NCBI GenBank assembly: GCA_963848955.1
Contig: CAWKFQ010000023.1
Span: forward strand, 124,001-188,000
DNA: 64,000 bases
Reading direction: 5' to 3'
Origin: DASUPK01 sp963848955
GTDB taxonomy: Bacteria; Actinomycetota; Thermoleophilia; Solirubrobacterales; 70-9
Part shown: positions 9,465-18,762 of the stretch, one piece after another
Layout: the number at the start of each line of letters is the position of its first letter
Position numbering within the stretch: position 1 is the stretch's first letter
Notes under the pieces: model-generated
The model's input: the letters and a program-made list of their open reading frames with translations, nothing else
The model's database searches: none
What the model was told of the DNA's origin: nothing
Program-made: the position numbers and the translations under genes

Positions 9465-10184
9465 ATGACCTCGGTCGCCGAGCTCGACCTCGACCTGGAC
9501 GTCTTCCAGGGTCCGTTCGACCTGCTGCTCGCGGTGCTCCTGCGCGAGGAGATCTCGCTCGCGGAGGTGCCCCTCGGGGAGATCGTCGTCTCCTACGTCG
9601 ATCACCTCGGGGAGACCGGGGATCTCGACCTCGACACCGTCACCGAGTTCCTCGTCCTGATCGCAGCGCTCTGCGAGCTCAAGTCGCGGCTGCTGCTGCC
9701 CAGCGAGGACGGGCCCGCCGAGCTGGGGCCCGAGGAGGCGGCGGACGAGCTGCTCGCCCGCATGCTCGAATACCGCCGCTACAGCGAGGCCGCGAGGCTG
9801 CTCAGCGAGCTCTTCGAGAGCGAGAGCGCTGTCATGTATCGCTCGGCGGCGCCGCCCCCGGAGCTGCGCCGGGCGGCGCTCGATGCGGCCAAGCAGGCGT
9901 ACGAACCCGATCGTCTCGGGGTCGCGCTGGGCGATCTTCTCGCGCTGCCCCCCGAGCCGGACACGCAGCACATCCGCACCACCGTCTCGCTGCAGCGCCG
10001 TCTCGGCGTGGTCCGCGACCTGCTCCGGTCCCGCAGGACGCTCGACTTCGACGATGCCTTCGGCCGAGAGGACCGCTTCACCCAGGCCGTCACTCTCTTC
10101 GCACTGCTCGAGCTCTACCGCCGTGGCGAGGCGACCTGGACCCAGAAGGAGACCTTCGGCCGGATCGAGGTGGAAGCGCTGTGA
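9465..10184 (+). CDS. scpA: Segregation and condensation protein A (kleisin)
   Basis: Kleisin subunit that bridges SMC heads; the SMC itself is at 52206 in this window. The 239-residue product has the ScpA N-terminal signature DVFQGPFDLLLAVLLREEISLAEVPL, then VTEFLVLIAALCELKSRLLLP and a C-terminal winged-helix stretch (FTQAVTLFALLELYRRGEATWTQKETFGRI). The last four bases overlap the scpB start (GTGA), so ScpA and ScpB are co-translated. Length is normal for the family. Confidence 0.93.
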   Translation: MTSVAELDLDLDVFQGPFDLLLAVLLREEISLAEVPLGEIVVSYVDHLGETGDLDLDTVTEFLVLIAALCELKSRLLLPSEDGPAELGPEEAADELLARMLEYRRYSEAARLLSELFESESAVMYRSAAPPPELRRAALDAAKQAYEPDRLGVALGDLLALPPEPDTQHIRTTVSLQRRLGVVRDLLRSRRTLDFDDAFGREDRFTQAVTLFALLELYRRGEATWTQKETFGRIEVEAL

Positions 10185-10756
10185 GCGCGGACGGGCTCGG
10201 CAAGCCAATCGAGGCGCTGCTCTTCCTCTCGCCCGAGCCGGTCTCGGCCGCTGAGCTCGCCGAGGCGATCGAGGTCGACGAGGAGGCCGTCGCCCAGGCG
10301 ATCGACGAGCTCGAGGGACGGTTGGAGGCCGATGGAAGGGGCATTCGGCTCCGCCGCGTTGCCGGCGGCGTCACGCTGGCCGCCGTCCCCGAGGCCGAGG
10401 CGTCCGCCCGTCGCCTGCTCGCGAAGCCGCGGACGCCGCCGCTGACCCAGGCCCAGGCCGAGGTCCTGGCGATCGTCGCCTACCTGCAGCCGGTCACGCG
10501 GCCCGAGATCGCCCGGATCCGCGGCGTCTCCTCGGATTCGGCGGTATCCAGCCTCACCGAGCGCGGGATGATCGAGGAGCGGGGCAGGAGCCGTTTCGGG
10601 GCCGTCACCTACGGCACGACACCGCTCTTCGAAAAGCTCTTCGGCCTCTCCGGGCTAGATGCCCTGCCCGACCCGGCCCAGTTCGATCCGACGCCCGAGG
10701 ACGAGCGCGAGCTGCGCGAGCGCCTGCTCAAGGCGGGTGAGCAGCGGGCCGAGTGA
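10181..10756 (+). CDS. scpB: Segregation and condensation protein B
   Basis: Winged-helix partner of ScpA in the SMC-ScpAB condensin. The 191-residue product begins with the first winged helix (KPIEALLFLSPEPVSAAELAEAI). Family motifs LTQAQAEVLAIVAYLQPVTRPEIARIRGVSSDSAVSSLTERGMI and FGAVTYGTTPLFEKLFGLSGLDALP mark the second. Start GTG 10181 overlaps the scpA stop, and its own TGA overlaps the GTG of the next gene. The C-terminus is short and acidic, as in relatives. Confidence 0.93.
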   Translation: MSADGLGKPIEALLFLSPEPVSAAELAEAIEVDEEAVAQAIDELEGRLEADGRGIRLRRVAGGVTLAAVPEAEASARRLLAKPRTPPLTQAQAEVLAIVAYLQPVTRPEIARIRGVSSDSAVSSLTERGMIEERGRSRFGAVTYGTTPLFEKLFGLSGLDALPDPAQFDPTPEDERELRERLLKAGEQRAE

Positions 10757-11506
10757 AGGTCAGTGTCGCCGCGGCCCTCGCGCTGGCCGTGCTCGCGGCG
10801 GGTGCCGCCGGTGGCGGGGCAGCGGCCGATCCGCCGGCATCCACTGCGACGCAGCAGGAGGTCCTGGGCCGGTCGGTCCAGAAGAGGGCGATCACCGCGG
10901 TGCAGGTCGGCGATCCGGCTGGGACGCGCGTCGCCCTCGTCGTCGGGGTGATCCACGGGGATGAGCGCGCCGGGCTGCGGATCGTGCGCGCGATCAAGCG
11001 GGAGGCATCGCGGAATCAGGGTGGGCTGGCAGGCACGCAACTCTGGGCAATCGCGACGGTTAACCCGGATGGGCTCAGGGCGCACACCCGCAAGAACGCG
11101 CACGGGGTGGACCTGAACCGGAACTTCCCGTACCGATGGCAGGGCAACGTCCCACACTCGAGCGGTTACTACCCTGGACCGAGGCCGGCTTCCGAGCCGG
11201 AGACCCGGGCTGTGATGGCGTTCATCCGGCGTCTCCAACCGGATCTCTCGATCTGGTACCACCAGCCCTGGGGCGCCGTCCTCGCCTGCCACGGCAACCC
11301 GCGCATCGCGGTGCGAGTACGCGAGACTGGTCGGCATGGCCACGAGCTGCAGGGGGGCAGGACTTCGCGGCACCGCGATCAGCTGGGAGACCCACACCGT
11401 CCCCGGGAGCAGCGCATTCGTGGTCGAGATGCCGCCGGGGGAGATCAGCGGGAGGTCGGCCCTGAAGCAGGCCCGAGGCGCCGTGACGGTCGCGGAGGGC
11501 CGCTGA
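10753..11506 (+). CDS. Secreted M14-family (zinc carboxypeptidase-like) protein, one frameshift
   Basis: A signal peptide (VSVAAALALAVLAAGAAGGGAAA) is followed by an M14 carboxypeptidase fold. VGVIHGDERAG holds the zinc-binding His and Glu (HxxE), and TVNPDGLRAHTRKNAHGVDLNRNFPYRW is the substrate-binding segment; LSIWYHQPWG probably supplies the third zinc ligand. Near 11311-11320 the frame changes. Removing one C restores EYARLVGMATSCRGAGLRGTAISW and VPGSSAFVVEMPPGEISG, ending at TGA 11504-11506; the catalytic Glu is probably that of VVEMP. It may trim cell-wall peptides like MpaA (inference). It overlaps scpB by GTGA and precedes an amidase by one base. Confidence 0.8.
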
Positions 11507-11507
11507 G

Positions 11508-12191
11508 GTGACCCGGCTGATTGCCGCACTCGCGACCGTCGCGGTGGCGGTGTCGCTGGGCGCCGTAGCCGGCGCGGGCGCCTCGTCGCCCCCGCCCGCA
11601 TCGCCGGCGGCCGCATCCAAGCCTCCGATCAACAAGGAGCTGATCCCGTATCCGAAGAAGCGAAAGCGGGAGATGGCGGCGTATTCCAAGAGGCACTACG
11701 GCCAGAACAAGTGGCGCCTGGTCAATCCGAAGGTGATCGTCATCCACTACGCCGTGGCCGGCAGCATCAGCGCGATCTTCAACACCTTCCGGACCGACCA
11801 GCCCGATGTCGAGTTCCACGAGCTGCCCAACGTCTGCTCCCACTACGCGGTCTCGGCCTCGGGGGCCGTCTACAAGTTCGTGCCGCCGACGATCCGTTGC
11901 CGACACACGGTCGGGCTCAACTGGAAGGCGATCGGCGTCGAGCACGTCGGCTTCTCCGACCAGGACATCCTCGGCCGGCCCGCCCAGCTCAACGGCTCTC
12001 TCCAGTTCGTCCAGTGGCTGCGCTGCCGGTTCGGCATCCCGGTCAACAACGTGATCGGGCACAACGAGAGCCTCTCCTCGCCCTTCTACAAGGAGCTCGA
12101 CCCGCGCTTCAAGGGCCAGACGCACGGCGACTGGAACCACGCCGACATGCAGATCTACCGCTCGGATCTGACCAAGCTCGGCGCCTGCTGA
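11508..12191 (+). CDS. Secreted N-acetylmuramoyl-L-alanine amidase-like protein (PGRP/Amidase_2 fold)
   Basis: Predicted exported zinc amidase acting on peptidoglycan. The 227-residue product has a signal peptide (TRLIAALATVAVAVSLGAVAGAG), a Pro/Ala-rich linker and a basic segment. The amidase core follows: VIVIHYAV with the first zinc His, YKFVPPTIRCRHTVGLNWKAIGVEHVGF with further His residues, VNNVIGHNES, and a terminal KGQTHGDWNHADM. These match the His pattern of Amidase_2 proteins. GTG start 11508 is one base after the preceding stop. The pairing with a secreted M14 peptidase suggests joint action on wall peptides (inference). Confidence 0.78.
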   Translation: MTRLIAALATVAVAVSLGAVAGAGASSPPPASPAAASKPPINKELIPYPKKRKREMAAYSKRHYGQNKWRLVNPKVIVIHYAVAGSISAIFNTFRTDQPDVEFHELPNVCSHYAVSASGAVYKFVPPTIRCRHTVGLNWKAIGVEHVGFSDQDILGRPAQLNGSLQFVQWLRCRFGIPVNNVIGHNESLSSPFYKELDPRFKGQTHGDWNHADMQIYRSDLTKLGAC

Positions 12192-12249
12192 GCCGCTCGC
12201 GAATTTCCTCCCGGCCAAGACCGGCGGGCCGTCCCACCGCCCGCTCGGC

Positions 12250-12255
12250 TTCAAT
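12250..12255 (+). promoter_or_regulatory. Possible -10 for rluB
   Basis: TTCAAT ends 6 bases before GTG 12262. The same hexamer precedes the aromatic leader ORF at 15019. Weaker than the TANNNT boxes elsewhere. Confidence 0.35.
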
Positions 12256-12261
12256 CGGGGG

Positions 12262-12957
12262 GTGCGCCTCGCCAAGTACCTCGCTCACGCGGGAGTCGCC
12301 TCCCGGCGCTCCGCCGAGGAGCTGATCGCCGCCGGCAGGGTTCGCGTCGGAGGCGAGCTGGTCAATGACCCCGCGAGGGACGTCGACGAGTCATCCGACG
12401 TCGCGGTCGATGGGAAGCCGATCTCGCCCGAACCGCGCGAGGTGTGGGCGGTGAACAAGCCCAAGGGGGTGGTCTCCACGGCCCGAGAGCCGGGCAGAAG
12501 GCGCGCCGTCACCGAGCTGGTGGACTCCCCCCGGCGGCTCTACCCGGTCGGGCGGCTCGACGCCGACTCGACCGGCCTGATCCTGCTGACCAATGACGGC
12601 GAGCTGGCCAACCGGCTCACGCACCCGCGCTATGGCGTGCCGAAGACCTATCTCCTCGAGCTCGCTCGCCCGCCCTCGGAGCCCGATCTCGACCGGCTGC
12701 GGCAGGGGGTCCGGCTCGAGGACGGCCCGGCGGCTCCGGCCGAGGTGGAGCGACTCGGCGAGCGCCAGATCGAGATCACGATCCGGGAGGGCCGCAAGCG
12801 TCAGGTGCGGCGGATGGCCGAGGCGATCGGCAACGAGGCGGAGGCGCTCACCCGGATCCGGATCGGCCCGCTCGACCTCGGCGATCTCCGCCGCGGGGAG
12901 GCTCGGCGGCTCGATCGCAGGGAGATCGCGGCACTCTGGAAAGATTCCGCGCCATGA
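12262..12957 (+). CDS. rluB: 23S rRNA pseudouridine synthase, RluB/RsuA family
   Basis: Isomerises a uridine in large-subunit rRNA. An N-terminal S4 RNA-binding domain (LAKYLAHAGVASRRSAEELIAAGRVRVGG, residues 3-33) precedes the catalytic domain. The key motif YPVGRLDADSTGLILLTNDGELANRLTHP contains the catalytic Asp of GRLDADSTG, followed by PKTYLLEL and REGRKRQVRRMAEAIGN. The 231-residue length is usual. The stop overlaps the chorismate mutase ATG (ATGA). In many actinobacteria rluB is downstream of scpAB, as here, with cmk and der following further on. Confidence 0.93.
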   Translation: MRLAKYLAHAGVASRRSAEELIAAGRVRVGGELVNDPARDVDESSDVAVDGKPISPEPREVWAVNKPKGVVSTAREPGRRRAVTELVDSPRRLYPVGRLDADSTGLILLTNDGELANRLTHPRYGVPKTYLLELARPPSEPDLDRLRQGVRLEDGPAAPAEVERLGERQIEITIREGRKRQVRRMAEAIGNEAEALTRIRIGPLDLGDLRRGEARRLDRREIAALWKDSAP

Positions 12958-13331
12958 GTGAGGAGCTGAGACTGTGGGCCGTCCGGGGCGCGACGAAGGC
13001 CGAGAGGAACGATCCGGAGGCGATCGTCGAGGCGACCGAGGAGCTGATGCGCGAGCTGATCTCCCGCAACGACCTCACATCAGAGCGGATAGTGAGCTGC
13101 ATCTTCACCTCGACCCACGATCTCAACGCACAGTTCCCTGCCGTCGCGGCGCGCAACCTGGGGCTCGACCGGGTTCCGCTGCTGTGCGCGCAGGAGGTCG
13201 ACGTCCCCGGCGCGATGCCTTCGGTGATCCGCACCCTGGTCCACTACTACGGCCCCGATGATCACACCCCGGCCCATGCGTATCTCGGTGAGGCCCAGGA
13301 GCTGCGCTCGGATCTGAAGGCGGCGCAGTAG
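12954..13331 (+). CDS. aroH: Chorismate mutase, AroH type
   Basis: Converts chorismate to prephenate for phenylalanine and tyrosine. The 125-residue product matches the trimeric AroH (B. subtilis-type) family. WAVRGATKAERNDPEAIVEATEEL carries the first active-site Arg, VSCIFTSTHDLNAQFPAVAARN follows, and LLCAQEVDVPGAMPSVIRTLVHYY carries the active-site Glu and second Arg. It overlaps rluB by ATGA and abuts a GNAT gene. It heads a run of aromatic genes (aminotransferase, DAHP synthase, TyrA, AroA), supplying the prephenate that TyrA uses. Confidence 0.92.
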   Translation: MSEELRLWAVRGATKAERNDPEAIVEATEELMRELISRNDLTSERIVSCIFTSTHDLNAQFPAVAARNLGLDRVPLLCAQEVDVPGAMPSVIRTLVHYYGPDDHTPAHAYLGEAQELRSDLKAAQ

Positions 13332-13855
13332 TGGAGGGCGGGCCGGTCCGGGTCCGCGAGGCGACACCGGACGACACCGATGCGATCGTCGCCGTCACGG
13401 TGGCGGGCTGGCGCACCGCCTACCGCGACATCGTCGCTCAGGAGCGACTCGCCGACCTGCCGGTCGCACGCTGGCGCCACGAAGTGCACGTCGGGCTGCG
13501 CCGCCCGGTCGAGGACGCGTTCAGCTACGTGGCCGAGGTCGACGGCGAGTTCGCCGGGTACTGCTTCGTCGCCGCTCCCTCCAGGGAGGCGGAGCTGGGG
13601 CCGAACGTCGCCGAGCTCGTCGCCATCTACGTGGCGCCCGACCGCTGGCGGCAGGGTGCCGGAGCTGCCCTGATGCGCGCTGCGATCGATCGCCTCTCGA
13701 AGCTTCCCTACGACGAGGTCTTCCTCTGGACGTTCAAGGAGAACGCGCCCGCGATCGCCTTCTACGAGCGCCACGGGTGGAGGGCCGACGGGAACAAGAA
13801 GATGCACCCTCGCTCGCAGGCGGTGGCGGTCAGGTTCCGGCACCCGACGCCCTGA
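13331..13855 (+). CDS. GNAT family N-acetyltransferase
   Basis: Acetyl-CoA-dependent acyltransferase of unknown substrate. In the 174-residue product, VRVREATPDDTDAIVAVTVAGWRTAYRDI is the typical first strand and helix. LVAIYVAPDRWRQGAGAALMRAAID holds the acetyl-CoA pyrophosphate loop (RxxGxG-type, here RQGAGA), and LWTFKENAPAIAFYERHGW is the C-terminal motif B region. GTG 13331 shares its first base with the preceding TAG. It sits inside the aromatic block, but nothing ties it to that pathway. Confidence 0.85.
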   Translation: MEGGPVRVREATPDDTDAIVAVTVAGWRTAYRDIVAQERLADLPVARWRHEVHVGLRRPVEDAFSYVAEVDGEFAGYCFVAAPSREAELGPNVAELVAIYVAPDRWRQGAGAALMRAAIDRLSKLPYDEVFLWTFKENAPAIAFYERHGWRADGNKKMHPRSQAVAVRFRHPTP

Positions 13856-13880
13856 GCGGCTCCGCAACAATGCCCTGCAC

Positions 13881-14975
13881 ATGACCGTCACCTTCGCCGA
13901 GAAGCTCGAGCGGATCCCGCACTACGAGCCCGGGACCTCGCTCGACGACGCCAAGGCGCGCGCCGAGACCGCGGATGCGATCAAGCTCGCCTCGAACGAG
14001 TCGCCGTTCCCGCCGCACCCCGCGGTGATCGAGGCGATCACCCGGGCTGCCGCCGGCGCCAACCGCTACCCGGATCCGGACGCCCGTGCGCTCCGGCGCG
14101 CGATCGCCGATCATCACGAGACCGATCCGGCTCGGATCGCCGTGTCCAACGGCTCCTGCGAGCTCCTGCTCGCCGCCGCGCTCGCGCTCTGCGAGGAGGG
14201 CGACGAGATCCAGTTCGCCTGGCCCTCCTTCTCGATCTACCCGTACCTGGCGCCGCTCTGCGGAGCGAGGGAGATCCGGGTCCCGCTTGGCGAGGGCGAC
14301 GTCCACGACCTCGACGCGATGCTCGAGGAGGTCACGGCCGCGACCCAGCTACTGATCGTCTGCAACCCCAACAACCCCACCGGGACGCATATCCCGGCGG
14401 ACCGGATCGGCGCCTTCGTGGAGGGGGTTCCCGACCGCACGACGATCATCCTCGACGAGGCCTACATCGAGTATCAGACGAACGACGACCCCGACACCAC
14501 AATCGACCTGCTCGCCAGACACCCGAACGTCGTGCTCCTGCGCACCTTCAGCAAGTGCCACGGGCTCGCCGGGCTGCGGGTCGGCTATGCGCTCTGCTCG
14601 CCGCAGTTCCGCGCGGCCGTCGACGCGGTGCGCCAGCCGTTCAGCGTGAACGCGCTGGCGCAGGCCGCGGCGACCGAGGCGATCCGGCATCAGGACGACG
14701 TCGCCGACCGCGTTGAGAAGAACGTGATCGAGCGGGTCCTCGTCGAGGAGCAGCTCCGCGAGATGGGATTCGAGACGGCGGAGTCGCAGGCCAACTTCTC
14801 CTGGATCGACCTGGGCGAGCTCGACGAGGACGAGGTGGTGGAGTCACTTGCCAAGGCGGGCGTCGCCGTTCGGCCGGGCACGCCGCTCGGCGGCCCAGGC
14901 CATCTGCGAGTCACCTACGGGACCCGCGCCGAGAACGAGCGCTTCCTCGAGGCGTTGCGGCCGATCGCGGGCTGA
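13881..14975 (+). CDS. hisC: HisC-type aminotransferase (histidinol-phosphate or aromatic)
   Basis: PLP enzyme of aminotransferase class I/II. Landmarks in 364 residues are IKLASNESPFPPHPAVIEA, NRYPDPDARALRRAIADHH, SNGSCELLLAAALALCEEGDE, LIVCNPNNPTGTHIP, IILDEAYIEY, and the PLP-lysine motif TFSKCHGLAGLRVGYAL. Such proteins annotate as HisC, but the surroundings (chorismate mutase before, DAHP synthase and TyrA after) suggest it makes phenylalanine and tyrosine from their keto acids. The arrangement fits either a dual or an aromatic role. Length and start are regular. Confidence 0.88.
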   Translation: MTVTFAEKLERIPHYEPGTSLDDAKARAETADAIKLASNESPFPPHPAVIEAITRAAAGANRYPDPDARALRRAIADHHETDPARIAVSNGSCELLLAAALALCEEGDEIQFAWPSFSIYPYLAPLCGAREIRVPLGEGDVHDLDAMLEEVTAATQLLIVCNPNNPTGTHIPADRIGAFVEGVPDRTTIILDEAYIEYQTNDDPDTTIDLLARHPNVVLLRTFSKCHGLAGLRVGYALCSPQFRAAVDAVRQPFSVNALAQAAATEAIRHQDDVADRVEKNVIERVLVEEQLREMGFETAESQANFSWIDLGELDEDEVVESLAKAGVAVRPGTPLGGPGHLRVTYGTRAENERFLEALRPIAG

Positions 14976-15003
14976 ATCTCTCGCCGGGCCACGTGCGGTC
15001 TGC

Positions 15004-15009
15004 TTCAAT
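15004..15009 (+). promoter_or_regulatory. Possible -10 for the aromatic leader transcript
   Basis: TTCAAT ends 9 bases before the leader ATG at 15019, the same spacing as other leaderless starts in this window. This would start transcription at or just before the leader ORF, as attenuation requires. Confidence 0.4.
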
Positions 15010-15018
15010 GTGGCCCGC

Positions 15019-15105
15019 ATGAAGCACGGCACGCACACCGCTTCTCCCTCGAGCCGCTTCGCGGCTCCCCCGCGTGCCTATTTCTACTTCTGGCGATTTA
15101 CCTAG
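15019..15105 (+). CDS. Putative aromatic leader peptide of the DAHP synthase gene
   Basis: A 28-codon ORF (ATG 15019, TAG 15103-15105) lies in the 252-base gap between the aminotransferase and DAHP synthase. Its last nine residues are AYFYFWRFT: two Tyr, three Phe and one Trp within eight codons, right before the stop. Hairpin-forming sequence follows at once (15105-15163). That is the layout of amino acid leader peptides controlling attenuation, and all three end products of the pathway are represented. The ORF also carries an internal palindrome, GAGCCGC-TTC-GCGGCTC (15051-15067). The TTCAAT box at 15004-15009 would make it leaderless. Attenuation itself is inference. Confidence 0.7.
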   Translation: MKHGTHTASPSSRFAAPPRAYFYFWRFT

Positions 15106-15163
15106 GCGTCCGGCCCGCGGCTGCCCCAAGCCGCTGACGCAGAAGCTTCACCCGCCGGGCGCC
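15105..15163 (+). promoter_or_regulatory. Alternative hairpins downstream of the aromatic leader ORF
   Basis: Hairpin 1 pairs GCGTC (15106-15110) with GACGC (15136-15140), around an inner GCGGC (15117-15121) and GCCGC (15130-15134). Hairpin 2 pairs GGCGTCCGGC (15105-15114) with GCCGGGCGCC (15154-15163), ten pairs with one G-U. They compete for bases 15106-15110, just behind a ribosome stalled on the Tyr/Phe/Trp codons. No T-run follows, so a U-tract terminator is not evident. Control could be Rho-dependent or translational. Confidence 0.5.
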
Positions 15164-15227
15164 GCCTCCCACGGTTGATCCGTCCGCAAGGACCACCGCC
15201 AGACCAGTAGAAAGAAGGGACAGCAGG

Positions 15228-16324
<1,097 letters not shown>

Positions 16325-16333
16325 CCTGACTCG

Positions 16334-17410
16334 ATGCGGATAGCCGTCCTCGGGGTCGGCCTGATCGGAGGCTCGATCGGGCTGGCCGCGCGCCGCAGGC
16401 TGGAGGCCGAGGTTGCGGGCTTCGATCCCGATCGTGAGCTGCTCGCTCGCGCCGAGGAGCTCGGGGCGATCGATTCCGTGCACCAGAGCGCTGCGGCCGC
16501 GGTGGAGGGGGCGGAGCTCGTCTTCTGCGCCGCGCCGGTCACCGCGCTGCCGGGGTTGGCCGCGGAGGCGCTCGACGCGGCGGGCGAGGATTGCGCCGTG
16601 ACGGATGTCGGCTCTGTGAAGCGGGAGGTGATCGCGGCGCTCGGATCGGAGAGCCGGTTCATCGGCGGGCACCCGCTCGCGGGCGCGGAGACCGCCGGAG
16701 TGGAGAATGCGCGCGACGATCTCTTCGAGGGCGCCCGGTGGTACCTCACCCCGACTCCGAGCAGCGGCGGCATGCTCTACGACCGCGTGCAGCGGGCGAT
16801 CTCAGAGATTGGCGCGAGGCCGCAGGCGATCGAGGCTGAGACCCACGATCGCCTGATGGCGACGGTCAGCCACCTTCCGCACGTGCTCGCCAACGTGCTC
16901 GTCACCCAGGCCGCGACGGCGCTCAGCGAGGAAGCCGAGCACCTGCCCGAGGTCGGGCCGAGCTTCCGCGACGCCACCCGGGTCGCCGGTGCGAACCCGG
17001 CGATCTGGCCGGACATCTTCGCGGGAAACCGTGAGGCGGTCGCGTCGGAGATCGACGGAGTCATTGCCCGTCTCGGCGAGACGGCCGAGTTGCTCCGCGC
17101 CGGAGATCGCGACGCCGTCGGCGCCTGGCATGAGCAGGCCGGTCGGCGTCGCCGCGAGCTGATCGACACCGAGATCGCGGGCGGTCCGCTTCACGAGCTG
17201 CGCGTCCTGGTGCCCAACCGGCCCGGGATCGTCGCCGAGGTCGCGCTCGAGCTCGGGCGAGCGGGCGTCAACATCGAGGACATGGCCCTATATCCCGCCC
17301 CCGACATGACCTCCGGCGCGATCTCGCTCTATGTCGCCGGCGACGAGCAGGCGGAACGGGCCGAGAAGCTGGTCCGCGGGCTCGGGCACGACGTCTCCCG
17401 GGTGCAATGA
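16334..17410 (+). CDS. tyrA: Prephenate dehydrogenase with C-terminal ACT domain
   Basis: Oxidatively decarboxylates prephenate to 4-hydroxyphenylpyruvate in tyrosine synthesis. The 358-residue product starts with a Rossmann fold (RIAVLGVGLIGGSIGLAARR, GxGxxG). FIGGHPLAGAETAGVENA and ETHDRLMATVSHLPHVLANVLV follow as TyrA motifs, including the catalytic His. From about residue 280, LHELRVLVPNRPGIVAEVALELGRAGVNIEDMAL is an ACT domain, usually a tyrosine or phenylalanine sensor. It lies 9 bases after the DAHP synthase stop and overlaps aroA (ATGA), so the three share a transcript under the same leader. Confidence 0.93.
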   Translation: MRIAVLGVGLIGGSIGLAARRRLEAEVAGFDPDRELLARAEELGAIDSVHQSAAAAVEGAELVFCAAPVTALPGLAAEALDAAGEDCAVTDVGSVKREVIAALGSESRFIGGHPLAGAETAGVENARDDLFEGARWYLTPTPSSGGMLYDRVQRAISEIGARPQAIEAETHDRLMATVSHLPHVLANVLVTQAATALSEEAEHLPEVGPSFRDATRVAGANPAIWPDIFAGNREAVASEIDGVIARLGETAELLRAGDRDAVGAWHEQAGRRRRELIDTEIAGGPLHELRVLVPNRPGIVAEVALELGRAGVNIEDMALYPAPDMTSGAISLYVAGDEQAERAEKLVRGLGHDVSRVQ

Positions 17411-18756
17411 GGTTCGAGCCGGCAGGACCCCTCCATGGGGACCTCCATCCGCCGCCGGACAAGTCGGTCTCACACCGGGCCGCGCTGATCGGCGCGATGG
17501 CCGAGGGACCGACCCGGATCAGCGGCTACCTCGATTCCGCCGACACGCGCGCGACGCTGCGCGCCGTCGCGGCTGTCGGCGCCGACGTCAGGAAGGGGGA
17601 GCCCGACGGCCATGGTGGCCTGTTCGTCGAGGTCGAGGGCATCGGGTTGCGCGGCCCGCGTCCGGCCGAGATCGACGTCGCGAACGCTGGGACTCTTCTG
17701 CGCCTGATGCCCGGCTGGCTGGCGGGGCAGGCCGACGGTGAATGGACCCTGGACGGGGACGAGTCGATCCGCCGCCGCCCGGTCGACCGGATCGTGGAAC
17801 CGCTTCGCCTGATGGGAGCCGACGTCGAGGCCCGCGACGGCCGCCTGCCACCGCTGCGCGTTCGCGGGGCGCCTCTGAGAGGCATCGACTACGAGCTGCC
17901 CGTCGCCAGCGCGCAGGTCAAGTCGTGCGTACTGCTCGCGGGCCTGCTGGCGGAGGGCACCACGACCGTCCACGAGCCGCACTGGACGCGGGACCACACC
18001 GAACGCCTTCTGGCATCGGCCGGCGCCGAGATCCGTCGGGATGGCGGCAACATCACCGTCTCCCCGACCGAGCGGCTGGAGGCGGGAGACGTGCCGGTGC
18101 CGGGCGACTTCTCCTCGGCCGCCTTCTTCCTGGTCGCGGCCCTGATCGTGCCGGAAAGCGAGCTCGGACTCCGCGAGGTCGGCATCAACCGTGCACGGAT
18201 CGGCCTGCTTTCCATCCTCTCCCGCATGGGAGTCGAGATGGGTGGCGCCCACCTGAAGGAGGGCCGAGCGGAGGGCACGACCCGCGAGCCTCCTGCGATC
18301 ACCATCGAGGAGATCCACGAGCCCGGTCCCGAACCAATCGCACGCCTCAATGTCCGGTCCGCCTCCCTGAGGGGGGCGGCGATCACGGCCGACGACGTTC
18401 CCTCCGCCATCGACGAGCTCCCGCTGGTCGCCCTGCTGGGTTGCTTCGCCGAGGGCGAGACCGTGGTCAGCGGCGCCGCCGAGCTGCGCGCCAAGGAGTC
18501 CGACCGAATCGCGGGGATCGTCGAGGGCCTCGCCGGGCTGGGCGCGGAGATCGAGGGCCGGCCGGACGGCTTCGCCGTGCGGGGCACGAGCGGGCTCCGC
18601 GGCGGCACGCTCGATGCGCGCGGCGATCACCGGCTCGCGATGGTGGGGGCTGTCGCCGGGCTCGCCTCCCGCGAGGGAGTCGAGGTCACGGACTTCGAGT
18701 CGGTCGAGGTCAGCTACCCCGGCTTCGAGCGCGACCTTCGGTCGCTGCTCACCTGA
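17407..18756 (+). CDS. aroA: 3-phosphoshikimate 1-carboxyvinyltransferase (EPSP synthase)
   Basis: Adds enolpyruvyl to shikimate 3-phosphate. The 449-residue product shows the two-domain repeat of the family. Signatures are PPDKSVSHRAALIGAMAEG with the catalytic Lys, VANAGTLLRLMPGWLAG, GDESIRRRPVDRIVEPLRLMGAD, ASAQVKSCVLLAGLLAEG, VPGDFSSAAFFLVAALI and LRAKESDRIAGIVEGL. Length is normal. It overlaps tyrA by four bases, ending the block that runs from DAHP synthase. The convergent cupin gene ends 6 bases downstream. The NAGT motif of the glyphosate-binding loop is NAGTLLR here, not interpreted further. Confidence 0.95.
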   Translation: MRFEPAGPLHGDLHPPPDKSVSHRAALIGAMAEGPTRISGYLDSADTRATLRAVAAVGADVRKGEPDGHGGLFVEVEGIGLRGPRPAEIDVANAGTLLRLMPGWLAGQADGEWTLDGDESIRRRPVDRIVEPLRLMGADVEARDGRLPPLRVRGAPLRGIDYELPVASAQVKSCVLLAGLLAEGTTTVHEPHWTRDHTERLLASAGAEIRRDGGNITVSPTERLEAGDVPVPGDFSSAAFFLVAALIVPESELGLREVGINRARIGLLSILSRMGVEMGGAHLKEGRAEGTTREPPAITIEEIHEPGPEPIARLNVRSASLRGAAITADDVPSAIDELPLVALLGCFAEGETVVSGAAELRAKESDRIAGIVEGLAGLGAEIEGRPDGFAVRGTSGLRGGTLDARGDHRLAMVGAVAGLASREGVEVTDFESVEVSYPGFERDLRSLLT

Positions 18757-18762
18757 CCGGGA

